Shown: positions 27,227 through 39,335, counted from the first letter of the stretch. The stretch is 64,000 nucleotides of DNA from Biomphalaria glabrata (GCF_947242115.1 NC_074716.1:4628001-4692000), one strand, 5' to 3'. Numbers and translations: made by a program. Notes: generated from the sequence alone by a model not told the origin.

Positions 27227-28213
27227 GCAGGGTCCGCTTTAGGCCAATGGGCTCCGCACCTTCATAGGCCCCGCGCCATTTTTTTTTTTTTACCTTTACC
27301 TATCCCTTAGTCTGTTGGATCGTTGGGGCACCAAGCAAGACTTGTCTACCGTCTTTCTCCATCCCTCCCTGTCTTTTGCCTCTATCAATGGTAGGCCCGT
27401 CCATTCTTTTATGTTGTCCTCCCATCGCTTTCTCTGTCTACCTCTGCCTGAAGGAAGGTCTTTGCGAGCCACGTGAATCTTGTAATATGGCCGTTTCTTT
27501 ACAATAGTTAGCAGGTCATCACGGGGTCCGATCGCTGCAGTAACCCTGTCTCTAATCTCTTGTTTTGTGATGCGGTCTTTGAAAGTGATGCCTAGGATCC
27601 TTCTGTAGCTAATTATAGATGTAAATTATTAAACTAAACATTTTAAACTTAAACAGGGTTTCCGTGGCCTCATGTTTTTCAGGAGCTCTTGGAAATAATA
27701 TGAAATTGCAAAATATACGAAAAAGTCCTGAAATTATTAAAATTTCATGAAAATTAATAAAATCTGAAATATAGACAAATTTGTCATGTTGGAATGTCAT
27801 TCAATGTGGAAAAAAAAGTCAATCATAGGCGCGGTTAAAAAAAAAAACGACATTATGCCTATACAAGTCCCGTAATATTGGCATCTGGTGAAAGAAGCTT
27901 CTCGAGCCTAAAACTAATCAAGAATTAAATTACTTGAGGTGAAAAATTCACGAAGATAGATTGAACAATTTGATCTATGTAGAAAACAGAATTTTGATGA
28001 TATACTGTATGACTTCGCTTCACGCTATTTAAGGCTCGTAGGTAAATTTGATCGTGATTTTGTACTTAGTAAAGCATGAATAAAATGTAAATACGATTTT
28101 ATTTTCTAATACAAAATCTTAAATTTCACTTATTATCCTTAACCCTACCCAGACTAGGCCCAGCGCAATCCTTTTCGCATAGGGGCCTGCAATTATTAGG
28201 GCCGGCTCTGCAA
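27227..28213 (+). mobile_element. hAT-family element (CAGGGYCCG ends) with C-terminal transposase piece and nested LINE
   Basis: Starts CAGGGTCCGCTTTAGGCC and ends AGGGCCGGCTCTG. Near 27865-28010 the plus strand reads LASGERSFSSLKLIKN and HEDRLNNLIYVENRIL, the hAT dimerisation-domain signature. A LINE tail (27284-27610) interrupts it. The 8-base flanks do not match, so the borders are approximate. Confidence 0.7.
27284..27610 (-). mobile_element. LINE (RTE/L2-like) 3' tail nested in hAT element
   Basis: The minus strand reads ILGITFKDRITKQEIRDRV, AARKDLPSGRGRQRKRWEDN-type sequence and SNRLRDR, the C-terminus of ORF2. It ends in a poly(A)-like run. A related fragment is at 57125-57715 and a shorter one at 7610-7735. 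Confidence 0.8.
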
Positions 28214-28499
28214 TTAGTTTGGATCGGCAATGTAATTAAATATGTAATAGATCTAGAATAACAACTATAAATAGGCCTATGTGCGATTACTTTTTATTTA
28301 TTGTTTTTGTTTATAATGGTGCCATTTTATGCTTTTAACTTTCACACCCTTACACAATTTAATTAAAAACCATTGTAGGCTACATTTTAACAAAAAAGAT
28401 TATAATTGGAAAAATTATCCTAATGATCCTTATCTGGACCACGGTGATAGGCTATCATCCACTGGCTAGCCCACCTAAACCCTTAAAAACCAAAATACA

Positions 28500-28662
28500 A
28501 TACAAAATATATAACTAAAGTCAGGTACCCATTAAAGCTGAGTAGACTGAGGACGTCCTAAAAATCCCGAAATTCAAAATTCCAGTTTTCACCGAGATTC
28601 GAACCCAGGACTCCAGGTTCGGATGCCAAGCTCCTAACCACTCAGCCATTGCGAAATGTGGT
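28500..28662 (-). mobile_element. tRNA-derived SINE, family A (reverse, partial)
   Basis: The minus strand shows GGCTGAGTGGTTAGGAGCTT, GGGTTCGAATCTCGG, GAAAACTGGAATTTTGAATT and ATGGGTACCTGACTTTA. A 12-bp tandem repeat follows close by. Confidence 0.8.
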
Positions 28663-28683
28663 TTTGATGTGAATGATGTTTGG

Positions 28684-28731
28684 TTCTTTGATTAGTTCTT
28701 CGATTAGTTCTTTGATTAGTTCTTTGATTAG
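28684..28731. repeat. 12-bp tandem repeat, four copies
   Basis: TTCTTTGATTAG four times in a row, one copy with TTCTTCGATTAG. Confidence 0.9.
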
Positions 28732-29217
28732 TAGCCCAGTGCAACTTGAATTCTTAAAATCATAGACAGAAAGACATTTTACAAACATCTTTATGAACTA
28801 TGAATTTTTCTTTTGAAAAACAAACAAAACAACATCAAACAAATACGATTTCACAGTACAGTGGACAAAGAAAAAAAGAGAAAGAAACTCTTCAGTGATG
28901 AGAATAATTTTTCTTACTAAGTAGAATCTAAACGTTGCTTGAATAGGTCGCGTAATTTCGTATATCCTAAAAGAACTGTTATAGGCTACTAAATATAGAA
29001 GTTTACAGCCCTCGTTTTATTGACATATTTCAACAAATATATTTTTTTGTCCTCCTTTGTAAAGCTTGTCCCCCCTTCTGTCCTCTTTTGGGCGTGCTGA
29101 CGTGTCAGTCAACGTTCATCACCCACATCTGTCCCTTGTCGTAGGGGGCGCTGTGACAGTTCGAGTAACTGAATCCCTCCACGTTTCCCGTACAGCGTCT
29201 GTTGTTAGAAGAATGTC

Positions 29218-29906
29218 ACGAAGCAGGACGTTTTGGCGCCGCCGTTTTGGCGCGAATGTCGTTTTGGCGCGGGACGTTTTGGCACTAAATACATTATGTA
29301 CGTTTATTGTATTATTTCTTTTAAAAGAATTATTCATATCTAGCCTACGTTTCTATCTATAGTCGCCCATAGTGTTTGTTTATATTTGTGGATTCACGTT
29401 AGAGTTTGTACTGACCACATTCCGTGTCTTGATCTTTACTATGTGTGGAGTTATTGTCGTCATTCAGCGTAATAGAGCTTTAGATGTTAACATGGTTTTT
29501 GTTATATTAAAGTGTGACACTTAGCTAGTTCGTAGGCCTATATTACACTAATGTGAAATAAAAAAAAATCTTTTGGAAAGAAATAAAAAAATATCCAGTG
29601 TGATTAGCAGAACTCACATATAGCATGTCATTACCATTCAGGAATCTGACTTATTATAGGCCTATATTCATGAAATAAGCAAAATCTTTATAATAAAAAA
29701 AAAATAAAAAAAAATTCGCTGAACGGTGTTAGAATTCATACTATACATACAATATTATGGTAGAGTGAAATAAACATTGTTATAAAAGTTACGTGCTTAT
29801 TAAATAATCGTCAAATGATATCTCGCGCCAAAACGTCCCGTCGCCAAAACGGCTCGCGCCAAAACGTCCCGTCACCAAAACGGTTGCGCCAAAACGTCAC
29901 GTACCG
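29218..29906. mobile_element. ~690-bp element with GACGTTTTGGCGC inverted subterminal repeats
   Basis: The left end carries four copies of a CGTTTTGGC(G/A)C-type word (29227-29285). The right end carries five in inverted orientation (29823-29897). Outer ends CGAAGCAGGACGTTTTGGCG and, reversed, CGGTACGTGACGTTTTGGCG align. GAATGTC flanks both sides (29211-29217, 29907-29913), a likely 7-8 bp target duplication. The AT-rich middle has no long frame: non-autonomous. Confidence 0.85.
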
Positions 29907-30164
29907 GAATGTCTAGAGGGAGGCCTACGTAGGCCTAAATTCTTTTACAATGTCCAGCCAGCTTTTCTCCTTGCTTCCTCCACTGTAGGTTCTACCTCCT
30001 TGAATTGAAGGATTTCCTTTAACAGTGAGTCACACCTTACAGATGAGCGAAACAGCTCAGCTTTCGTCTTTTAACAAAGCTTATATCAACTCTGTCTAAG
30101 CTTTTTACACTTTATTTCTCCGACACCCAAAAAAATTTGTTGTTTTGTTTGACATGTTTCGGAT

Positions 30165-30305
30165 GTCCCTTCAGAGTTGAAGATAGTTTACTTCCAAGTC
30201 CAAACCTCCCGCAGGACGACGGGGATGGGAGCGGGCAGGATTTGAACCCTCGACCATCGATAAATCCGAACGACAGTCCAGCGCGCAAACCGCACGACCA
30301 GGCAG
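30165..30305 (-). mobile_element. tRNA-derived SINE, family B (reverse)
   Basis: Plus strand TCCCTTCAGAGTTGAAGATA, AAGTCCAAACCTCC, GGGCAGGATTTGAACC and CGCAAACCGCACGACCAGGC. On the minus strand the tRNA-like head is intact, with A- and B-box motifs. Confidence 0.85.
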
Positions 30306-30402
30306 TTTGGATCAGTCATGTAACTCTATGCACGATCGACTTAAACATAATAAATCTGTGCGATTAGAGATATTTTTACCAATTGTTTTTGTTTAGCTTT
30401 TA

Positions 30403-30570
30403 TCTTATCTTATATAATACAGACGTTACTTCAAAAAAAAAAAAGATGATTACGTCCTACGCGTCATGCATTTAGTCAAGCATATCAACCAATGACTTAA
30501 ATTCTGCCAAGTCACTGGTTTTCCTGGCTAGCTCAGGCAACCCATTCCACTAGGGAAGAAGAAGTATTTT
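30403..30570 (-). mobile_element. LINE family T, short 3' copy
   Basis: Starts TTATCTTATCTTATATAATA, then CAGACGTTACTTC and CCATTCCACTAGGGAAGAAG. Nearly identical to 25652-25830 apart from a small deletion. Confidence 0.8.
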
Positions 30571-31545
30571 TTAGTCTTCTCATTGCGCTATGATCCTAAC
30601 ACTTGTCTGAACCAGTTGTGAAGGGGGGAGGGAAGAAGAGGGTATCGCGGTGAATGATTAGGCTACATGATAGTTTTTTTTTTTTATGCACTAAAAACAA
30701 AAATTCAATCAGGGCTCAGGAATCCTCAAGGGGACTAACTCAACGTATACCACCACTTATGTTAAATACGATTTCTTTCCCTTGTTGAAGATATCAGACA
30801 AAAATAATTAATTACCACTAGTTTGTTAGTTTTTTTTTTTAAATTGATTCTTGTGTTGTCAGGTAAAAGAAATAATTGTGCAAAATTTCAACTTTATCCG
30901 AGATATTTTTTTTTACCATACAGACAGAGTGAACTGATATAAGTTTTGTAAACTTCATTCTTCAAAAAAAAATATTAATTTTTCCTTTTTTTTATTTACT
31001 ATTTATATGTTTCTTTTATATAGAGTTTCATAGTATTAACTGTGTTTAACCTTTAACCCTCAACAGACACTGTAGGGCCTACATGATTAGAAAAAAAACA
31101 AACAAGCAATTTAATCAGCTGGAGCTGCAGAGCCAAGGGAAATACTGCATTCCTCACTAATCGTCAGACTCAAAGACAAGCCTCTTATTATTATTATATA
31201 TTATGTGGTGTCTCTCAGATCACTTGGTTGTACCTCACACCATCGGCCCAAGAGTCCCGAGTTCAAACACTGCCCAGCGAATTCCCTACCATCCAGCGCG
31301 ATGTATGCCGGCTAGATGGTCCAACGCGGCTATAATAATCTTCATGTCTCAACTGTTTTAAGTTCAAGTAGTGTATGCAAGAAATAATCTATCTAACGAT
31401 ATTGATGACATAGGCCTACATGTGTATGTCTACTGTCTGACCTTAGTGACCTGTGTGTGTGTGGGGGGGGGAATCATTCGAGACCAATCGTTCTAGAAGG
31501 CCTGAACACCGACATGAAACGTCACAGCCTGTGGGCAGTTTAGAC

Positions 31546-31732
31546 CAGCGGTTCTCAACCTTTTAAGCTCGGCGACCCCTTTTTACAAACCCCCCACCCC
31601 CTTCACACACACACATACAGCAATAGAAGAATAGACAATAACAATCCATATTTTCGATGGTCTTAGGCAACCCCTGGCAAATCGTCATTCGACCCCACAA
31701 GAGGGTCGCGACCCACAGGTTGAGAACCCCTG
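31546..31732. mobile_element. hAT-type MITE, same family, with perfect target duplication
   Basis: 187 bp, CAGCGGTTCTCAACC to GGTTGAGAACCCCTG, flanked by identical GTTTAGAC octamers at 31538-31545 and 31733-31740. The inside resembles the copy at 8005 (TCGACCCC, CACACACACA, AATAGACAA). Confidence 0.95.
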
Positions 31733-32524
31733 GTTTAGACCAATTATGTTTCTGGACGTCTTTTTTAAAAAGTAAAATACAAATGTGAATACCCGCTGAC
31801 GTAAGTCCAAGATGTAGATTGTCTAGACCTCAAGCCAAATTTCAAGTATTTTTATTATAAATCTTGAAAAAGTTATAACTGTCATGCCCGATTCTTCCCC
31901 TTGTGGCCAATTAGTAAATCTTGTCCCAAAAATATACATCAACTGTCAAATTTCAAGGAAAATCGATAGGGCCGCTTCCGTGAACCGCATCCACCCACCC
32001 TCCCAGTAGGCCTACCCAAGAATTTGCAAGCTGAATGGAGGAATTGTAAAAGAAAAAAAAAAGAAGGTCCAATGAACATTATTTAATAGACAGCCATGTT
32101 ACAAAATCAATGTATTCCTATTGCCACTAAATCCTAATTAAAAAAAAAAACAGCAACAAAAAAACAAAACAAAGCTAAACAATTCTCTTATACACGTCTT
32201 ATTTATTGTTAAAACACATCTATAACACAGTGAGTGTTAATCGTTACTACAAAAAAGTGCAAACATACTGTTGATTAGTAACCACAATAGTAGGCCCTAC
32301 TTCCGCACAGTAATTGAGCTCTGATTGATTTAAAAACTGACGAAGTTACTTAACAGAAAAATATAAATTAAAAGAAATTGGCACATTTAATGACATTATT
32401 ACTTACAATCAAGTTTTAAAATTGGTTACCGACATCTAAATATTTACGATTTTTACGTATTAAAAAATAAATTTAGCTTAAAGAGAAGACAATTTTATTG
32501 GTGTAAATAAAAATACATATTTTC

Positions 32525-32570
32525 TACCTCTCTCTGTCTCGCTCTCTCTCTCTCTCTATATATATATAGG
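32525..32570. repeat. (CT)n/(TA)n microsatellite
   Basis: CTCTCTCTCTCTCTC followed by TATATATATA in a gene-free stretch. Confidence 0.9.
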
Positions 32571-32875
32571 GCCTATACATACCTACATATATTAAAAATT
32601 AGCTCAAAAAAAAAGTAATAACACTTCTATACTGAAGGACTATTAAAAATATGTTGATCTCTATAACTAGCTTTGCAGAAAGTTACAAGACACCTGTTTC
32701 TGCAGTTGTGTCAATTTATAAACGAAATGTCATATCAAAACATGGCATTCTAGAAAGGAAGTTATTCCTTTAACTCTGCCAATAATTTTAGTTCAGTTAC
32801 CTAGACTCAATAACTGCTGAGAAACAGCACTTCAATGTCATCAATATAAGTTTTTGACTTGTTGTTCGTATAATA

Positions 32876-33100
32876 TCTTCTTCTAATCTTATAAATTACA
32901 GACGTTACTTCAAAAGAGAAGATAATTACGTCCTACGCCTTTCATGAGTCAATCTAGTCATGCATGTTAATCAGTGACTTTAACTCAGCTAAGTCGGTTT
33001 ACTCTCTGATTCAGGCAATCCATTCCATTCTCTAATGGTACTAGGGAAGAAGGAGCACTTGCATGAATTTTTCCTAGCATATGGAATAAGAAATAAGTCT
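32876..33100 (-). mobile_element. LINE family T, diverged 3' copy
   Basis: ACAGACGTTACTTCAAAAGA, TCATGCATGTTAATCAGTGA and GGTACTAGGGAAGAAGGAGC identify it. Confidence 0.75.
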
Positions 33101-33200
33101 GAACATTATTATAATTGCTTTCCTTGTTTATTTGGACCTTTTGCTACATGACATTAAATATGTTGGGGGGGGGGCAGGGGAATAGATCATATATCTGAGC

Positions 33201-33418
33201 CAGTGGCGTAGCTAGGAATTTGCCATCATTTGAGGACCGGGGGGGGGGGAGCTTGACGTCTTTTGGGCCCCCTACTTTTTGCATAATATTATTATTTTGA
33301 TGTAAAAAAAACACTCATAATATTTATTCCTTAATGAAAAAATACTCATTTAGGGGCCCCCATCAAGTGGTGGCCCTGGGGGATTTTCAAATTCTCCCCC
33401 TCCCTCGCTATGCCTCTG
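33201..33418. mobile_element. MITE with CAGTGGCGTAGCTAGG ends, perfect 8-bp duplication
   Basis: 218 bp from CAGTGGCGTAGCTAGG to CTCGCTATGCCTCTG. The flanks ATCTGAGC at 33193-33200 and 33419-33426 are identical. 8-bp duplications and CAG ends point to the hAT superfamily. Related copy at 45312. Confidence 0.95.
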
Positions 33419-33579
33419 ATCTGAGCTAACTATAGGGTAGATACAGCCATGTTCGTTTCGTATTGCACCTTTTATGAAATAGTGTTAGATTGTCTAGGAC
33501 TTTACTGGCAGATTCTAACAAATTCTTTCAATTCAGAGCTAAACAACACAAATATCTGGATTGATTAGCAGTCTCTTAC

Positions 33580-33765
33580 GTTTTCATGACAATAAGCACA
33601 TCTACAATCAGTTTTCATGACATTAAGCACATCTACAATCAGTTTTCATGACATTAAGCACATCTACAATCAGTTTTCATGACATTAAGCACATCTACAA
33701 TCAGTTTTCATGACATTAAGCACATCTACAATCAGTTTCCATGACATTTAGCACATCTACAATCA
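33580..33765. repeat. 31-bp minisatellite, six copies
   Basis: The unit GTTTTCATGACATTAAGCAC + ATCTACAATCA begins at 33580, 33611, 33642, 33673, 33704 and 33735. The first has one and the last two base differences. No spacers, so this is not a CRISPR array. Confidence 0.97.
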
Positions 33766-34369
33766 GAACGTGAATATATGCTAAACACATTCATATTTTG
33801 TTTTCGTTCAAGTTGGCATCAATTTAAAGATCATTGTTGAATAACACATAGGAAGAAATAATTAACAGCATCAATAAAATAACAAACCTACAAATTCATG
33901 TTTGAAAGATGTATGGTCTCATTTGGCACTTTTGACTTTTAGTCCTAAAGACTGTTTAAAATTGTACAGTGAATCATGTACATTTAGAAAAAAAAATATC
34001 ATAGTTGACATGATATATGCATATGCTCATAAACTATAAAATATCTCAATTTTTTGCTTGTCGTCCCCCATTCTAAAACTCCTATACATTGTATACCACA
34101 ATTCTAAAAATATTATAAATATCTAAAAATATATATATATATATATATAAAAAACACAAGCTGTGCATATATTATAGCTCCCAAAAAACTGTAGAGAGGC
34201 CCAAAACAAGACCCTGACCCCGAAGCCCTCCTATAAAAAAAAAAAAACTATATGGAGAACTTCCTGATCTGTAAACCACTGCGCGGTTCATCTCAGATAT
34301 AGGATTACTGATCTGAAACCTTCATAAAAATGAGATTGAAGAAGTCTAGTTTATTTAAAACACTTCTTC

Positions 34370-34442
34370 TTTTTCTTCTATACTACAGACGTTACTTCAA
34401 AGACGATGATGATAATTACATCCTGCGCATTTCATGCTCTAG
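34370..34442 (-). mobile_element. LINE family T, 3' UTR remnant
   Basis: CTACAGACGTTACTTCAAAG followed by GATAATTACATCCTGCGCAT; only the last 70 bases remain. Confidence 0.65.
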
Positions 34443-34878
34443 AAAAAGGAATAAAAAATACTACATCTATTAATTGTTAAATAATATAATAAACATGGCG
34501 TCTTCACCGGGAACTTAATTTAGCAACAAGGATTAAACAGAAACTTTGCCTTCATTTTAAAATAAATGTCATGAAAAGGGATTTCAGCCAATAAATATAG
34601 TATTTACAAACAGCTCTGTTACATGAAAAGTTGCCTTTATAAACAACAAAAAAATTTGTTAAAAAATTGTAATGTTTGTAACTCGGAACTAAAAGTGCTA
34701 GTAAAAATCACAATTACCATTTTACATTGTACTCAAATGGGTATACATGACTTTTTTAGTACAGTGTATTTTAAAAGCATAACCTTTTGATTTAGTTATT
34801 TTAAATTGATATTTCATACAGGCCTACATACACCATTAAAAAATATTTCCAAGTCATAAGCAACTGTAGACTATTTTG

Positions 34879-34950
34879 TCTTTAATAACATCACATAAAT
34901 AGTCTTTAATAACATAACATAAATAGCCTTTAATAACATCACATAAATAG
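34879..34950. repeat. 24-bp tandem repeat, three copies
   Basis: TCTTTAATAACATCACATAA+ATAG repeats exactly three times with one difference in the second and one in the third copy. Confidence 0.9.
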
Positions 34951-35200
34951 TGTATAAAACTAATTCATTTTTGTTTGAATGTGTTTGTAGGTGCAGCAGC
35001 TTCTTTTGGTCTCTCAAAAAAACCTAAGTACCAGTAAACACATTATACTTAGATAAACATAAAATTTAAAAAACAAGATTCTGTAGGCAGTTCATGTTAA
35101 TCCACAACATATTCTCGAGATCATAACATATGTATGTGTACAGGTGTGTGAGTACAACTGACCAACATGAATTTTTTTTATTCAAAAACCTCTTAACCCT

Positions 35201-35453
35201 AAGAAAGTATTGTGACCTTAAGGATATAACAATGCATTAACAAAAAAATCAATGACCATTTACGTAATCATGAAAGTTAATGTGTTACTAACAATTTATA
35301 ATTTTTACAGGAAGAAAGCACATTTTACTGTAGGCCCATAAATTTTGTCACAGAAGATGAATGTACTGTTAACTGTTTATAGTTAGTCAAAAAGTGACAG
35401 AACCTCCCATAGTGTCTGTATGGTAGGGCAGGTCATGCTCTTGGCAAAACCTT
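35201..35453 (-). pseudogene. Decayed tandem copy of the FADS6 3' end
   Basis: Positions 35201-35453 repeat 35454-35706, a unit of about 253 bp. The unit covers 3' UTR-type sequence plus the end of the coding region. The coding-derived part (35325-35450) matches 35581-35710 of the live gene with about 12 substitutions by hand count and a 4-base deletion inside the DTYYG stretch. The deletion shifts the frame, so this copy cannot supply an alternative C-terminus. It now probably forms part of the FADS6 3' UTR. Confidence 0.85.
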
Positions 35454-35580
35454 AAGAAAGTGTGCTGACCTTCATGCTAAAACAATACTTTGAAAAATCA
35501 ATGAAAGACCATAAACTTTGTCATGTTGATATGTAACAAGAAATAATAAAATATAAAAATTTACCAAAAGGAGGCAAGTT

Positions 35581-38177
35581 TTACTGTAGGCCCACAAATT
35601 TTGTCACAGGAGGTGAATCTACCATTAACTGTTTATAGTTGGACAAAAAGTGCCAGACCCTCCCATAGTAAGTGTCTGTATGATATGGCAGGTCATGCTC
35701 TTGGCAAAACTTGAAGACCACTGGCTGTATTTTAAGACACATGTTGTCTGACAAAGAAGGAAACAGGTGATGCTCAGTGTGACAGCTGATGATACCGTGA
35801 CCAAAACAGAAGTCCAATATTGGATTACGTGGAAGGTTGAGTACACCTGTCGTCATCTGGTATATTTTCTTTGGACGATGCTGCTGAGAATACATTGGTA
35901 GTCCAATATGCTGAAATATGTTTACGTGGATATAAGGGATAGCCAGCACATCCCGGCTCAAAAATATTACAGCAAGAGCTAGTGAAATATGAAGACCCGA
36001 TATAGACATTAGTAAATATATATGAAAGATAAGACCAATGTAGGCTATGAAAATGTGACGTGCTATACAGAGAGCGGATTTTGACATGATTTCTTTCATG
36101 GCTACTGCAGGTGTTAAAACAGGCATCAAAAGAGGTGTCACAAACATATACAGAACACTCGGGACAAATGAAGCTCTAAAAGTACTGGAATCTCCGAGCC
36201 CTATGATATTAGTGTGCGGGTGATGGCACTTCACATGAATGCTGTAGCCGACATCTGCAGAAAAAGTTCCAATGAAGTCTGTGCAAACGAAGCTTAATAC
36301 TCTGTTGCATATATTGGATGAGCTGAAAGCACCATGGGCAGCCATGTGAGCAGATTTGACAGTGATACTAGAGTGACTTAATCCAAGCACAAAAATGCCT
36401 GACACAAAAGTCAGTGGATCCGAGTAAGTCAGCAAATAGTAACTGCTAAAATATCCAGCAAAGCTTACAAGGAGAAGAAACCAATCTTGTCCATGCCTTT
36501 CCCACCAGGAGGATGCATTAACAAGGCCTAAAACCTGAAAAATAGAAAAATGAAAAGTGAATTCTTGAAACAAAACATCTTTTTCAATTTGAAGAAGATA
36601 TTTCATGAGTTTAACCAGCTTGAAAATATTTCAGTGGCTACAATTTCTTCTTCTTCTTCATATTTAATCATCTTCAAATGATGAGCTAATGAGCTTAACT
36701 GGGATTTGTATGTAGATAAAAGCTATTGATCGTCAACAGAAAAAAATGCTTCTTATTTGTACACATTTTTTAAAGCAATTTCAAGCACGTCAGTGCCAAT
36801 GGGGCTAGGTAGCTGAGTAGTTAAGCGTTTGACTTCTGAAACCTGAGGTCCTGGGTTTGAATCTCGTTGAAGACTGGGATTTTGAATTTCAGGATTTTTA
36901 AGGCCCCCCCCCCCCCCCTAAGTCCACCCAACTCAAATGGGTACCTGACTATAGTTGGGGGAAAGTAAATGCAGTTGGTCATGACACTCTGCTCTTTAAC
37001 CAATGGCCAAAGAAACAGATGACCCTTAATATCATCGGCCTTATAGATAGTAAGGTCTGAAAGGGGAACTTTTACTTTTTTACTTTATTTCAGTGCAGGG
37101 TAAAATTGAGAAATGATGGGGGGAAAAATTGATGAACTTTTGCCTTAGTGTCAAGAAGATGAAATATTAAGTGGGTAAGAAAGAGGCGCAGGGTAGAGAA
37201 GAAAAATGATTTTCAGTAACGATTCCAAACTTTAGGCTAGCAAGCCATAACTAGCCTATGATGTAATCTGGCCCTTCACAACATCTGCTCACAATGCAAG
37301 AATTCATCACATACAAAAAATCTATTGAATCGGTTCCCCTGGCTTATAAAAATGTGTATCACTGATTTAGGAAATTATCATGAATGTAAACTTGTAAACA
37401 AACTCAAAATTATGTTTAAAAAGAAACTTATTGTAAAAAACGTAAGTGTGCAGGTACACTTTTATGAGGATGGAGGCCTCACAATTTTGTATTTGGCAAG
37501 AGACACAGCTATGAGCCAGTAAAACTATAAAAAAAAAGCCAAGAGTACTTAGGGCTATGCTGAAAGTGTATTCTGTTTTGTTAGAAAGCATCTGAGGGAA
37601 ATTTACATAAATGATAAAGGCTAACAAGCCAGAGTCATTGGCTGACTTCCCTTTGTTGTCACCAAGAGAAGGTAAAAGCCAAACTGCAGTATCTGGCAGT
37701 GCTGTGCTCACATCATGCTAGCGTGAAGCAGGACCAAGTGGGAATCTGACTTCTCTTTCTTTATTAAATAAAAGTTTGAAAACATAGGTTTTATAGTTCA
37801 AATCCATCATTGCTTGGCAGCTGGTACTTCCAGATCACAATGAGCTACAAGGGTAACAAAAATGCCATTGCTAATTTAAATAACACAGGAACCCATGATT
37901 CAAAAGTCGGGGCCTATATCTGTAGATGACCTGTCACTAATTGAAAAGGTAAATAAATTTTAGTAGACTACAGTCTGCAAATGGCATGTTATTCAATTTT
38001 CGCTAAAGTGTTCAAGAATGATTTATAATCTATTCATTAAAAAAAAATGCAACTTACTTGCTGATTGAGGACTGCAAACTGTGGTAATTTTTTTAGATCC
38101 ACATAGTCAATGATATTTCCAGTTTCTTTCTCTACTGTTTTTTTAGACAGACCAGAGTTGGCAGTGTTTGACTCCAT
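35581..38177 (-). CDS. FADS6: Fatty acid desaturase 6-like membrane protein (2 exons, complete)
   Basis: Exon 1 is 38177-38058 (40 codons, ATG to a GTAAGT donor). Exon 2 is 36534-35581. Together they code for 357 residues, close to the family length. This is a membrane fatty-acid desaturase-like protein of the ER type. The three histidine boxes are present: HMAAH at about residue 103, HVKCHH at about 140, and HTEHH at about 292. There is also HVNIFQHIGLP, and four or more hydrophobic spans lie between the boxes. The C-terminus (SPPVTKFVGLQ) matches the end of vertebrate FADS6. There is no cytochrome b5 domain, unlike FADS1/2, and none is expected. The substrate of FADS6 is not established, so I assign none. 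Minus-strand AATAAA occurs near 35170. A decayed copy of the last ~126 coding bases lies downstream. Confidence 0.95.
36800..37080 (+). mobile_element. tRNA-derived SINE, family A (nearly full)
   Basis: TAGCTGAGTAGTTAAGCG, GGGTTTGAATCTCG, GACTGGGATTTTGAATTTC, a 17-base C run, ATGGGTACCTGACTATAG, and AAGGTCTGAAAGGGGAAC at the end. It sits in the FADS6 intron. Confidence 0.85.
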
Positions 38178-38708
38178 CGTCTTTTCACAGTAATGATTCA
38201 GTAATGTAATCTATCCTTTAAAAATCTCAACCTATATTTCTACTTGAATTGGAAAATGATAAGTCTATAGTAGAAATAGTGAAAGTGATAATAAACTTGA
38301 CATTGTAGATCTACTTATAATATACTAAATATTACTGTGTAATGTTTTTTTCTAAATCATATAGACCTAGATTTAGATCTATATCAAAAAATGTGAATCA
38401 TTGTGTATAAAAGAATATACACATATGATTATGTCAGTCCTGCATTCATTTTATATCTACCATACTTTGTGATTAGATCTTTGACTGAAAGCCAAAATAC
38501 AATTATATATATATGTGTTTCATAAAATAAAAAAACAACAACTTTAGATTGAGAGCTGTTGATAACTGCTATGCTATGCTGATAGAACCAATAGCTAACT
38601 TTATTCCCTTCCTAATCAATTATAAGGCTATTAGATAACAGATTAGATTCCAACAGTCACAGATAATATATTTACCAGTAGCAAAAAGTATCATGCTGAG
38701 TGGTAGAT

Positions 38709-39335
38709 TGAGATATACAGATGTTACTTGAAAAAGAAGATGAGTATGTCCTATGCGTGTCTCTAGGTCAATCTAGTCATGCATATTAACCAATGACTTA
38801 AATTCTGCCAAGACATTGGTTTTCCTGGCTAGCTTAGGCAACTCATTCCATGCTCTAATAGCACTAGGGAAGGAGTTTCTGTACAAATTTGTCCTAGCAT
38901 ATGGGATGAGGAATGTGCCTTTATCCTTGTATCCAAGGTTAAATAACATTTTAGTTTTATGTTCTTATTTGATTTATAGAAATTTCTTTGAATAAACCTT
39001 AATGCTTTGTTTGATTTTTTGATAGTTTCATCAATATGGGGATTCCACTAGGGAAGAAGGAGTATTTGTACAAATTTGTTCTACCATATGGGACGAGGAA
39101 TGTGCCTTTATCTTTGTGTCTTTCTGAGTATTTTATAAGATTTTGTATTTGAAGATTATGGTTCAGTGTTTTATGTATAATTGCTACTTTACTTTTAAGT
39201 CTTCGATCCTGAAGGCTTTCTAAATTTAGTGATTTTATAAAGGGTGTTGCTCTAATCAAATGTAATATTCATTTGTTATGAATACTGCTCTATTTTGTGT
39301 CTATTCAAGTTTCTTAATGTTTTCTTGAGTTGAAG
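38709..39335 (-). mobile_element. LINE family T, two joined pieces
   Basis: 38709-39050 is a copy with an internal deletion that joins the C-terminal region to an upstream RT-end segment. A second, more standard piece (CACTAGGGAAGAAGGAGTAT at 39047) follows, coding for NLESLQDRRLKSKVAIIHKT on the minus strand. Confidence 0.75.

Larger units (their letters stand above)
19210..35200. other. 16-kb gene-free stretch
   Basis: Between the BTBD10 5' end and FADS6 I find no conserved coding exon. Contents are the SINEs, LINE tails, hAT-type elements and tandem repeats listed separately, plus unclassified AT-rich DNA. A Charlie-like CAGTGTTTCTCAAA left end at 26827 has no recognisable partner. A tRNA-like GAGTTCAAACACTGC patch at 31250 may be another SINE. 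Confidence 0.6.

Noticed and set aside
30165-30305. tRNA-like head with A and B boxes as a true tRNA gene
   Set aside because: No complete cloverleaf with acceptor stem; the same head recurs attached to the same SINE body at several places.
33580-33765. Regular 31-bp direct repeats as a CRISPR array
   Set aside because: Units abut with no spacers and the DNA is animal; it is a minisatellite.
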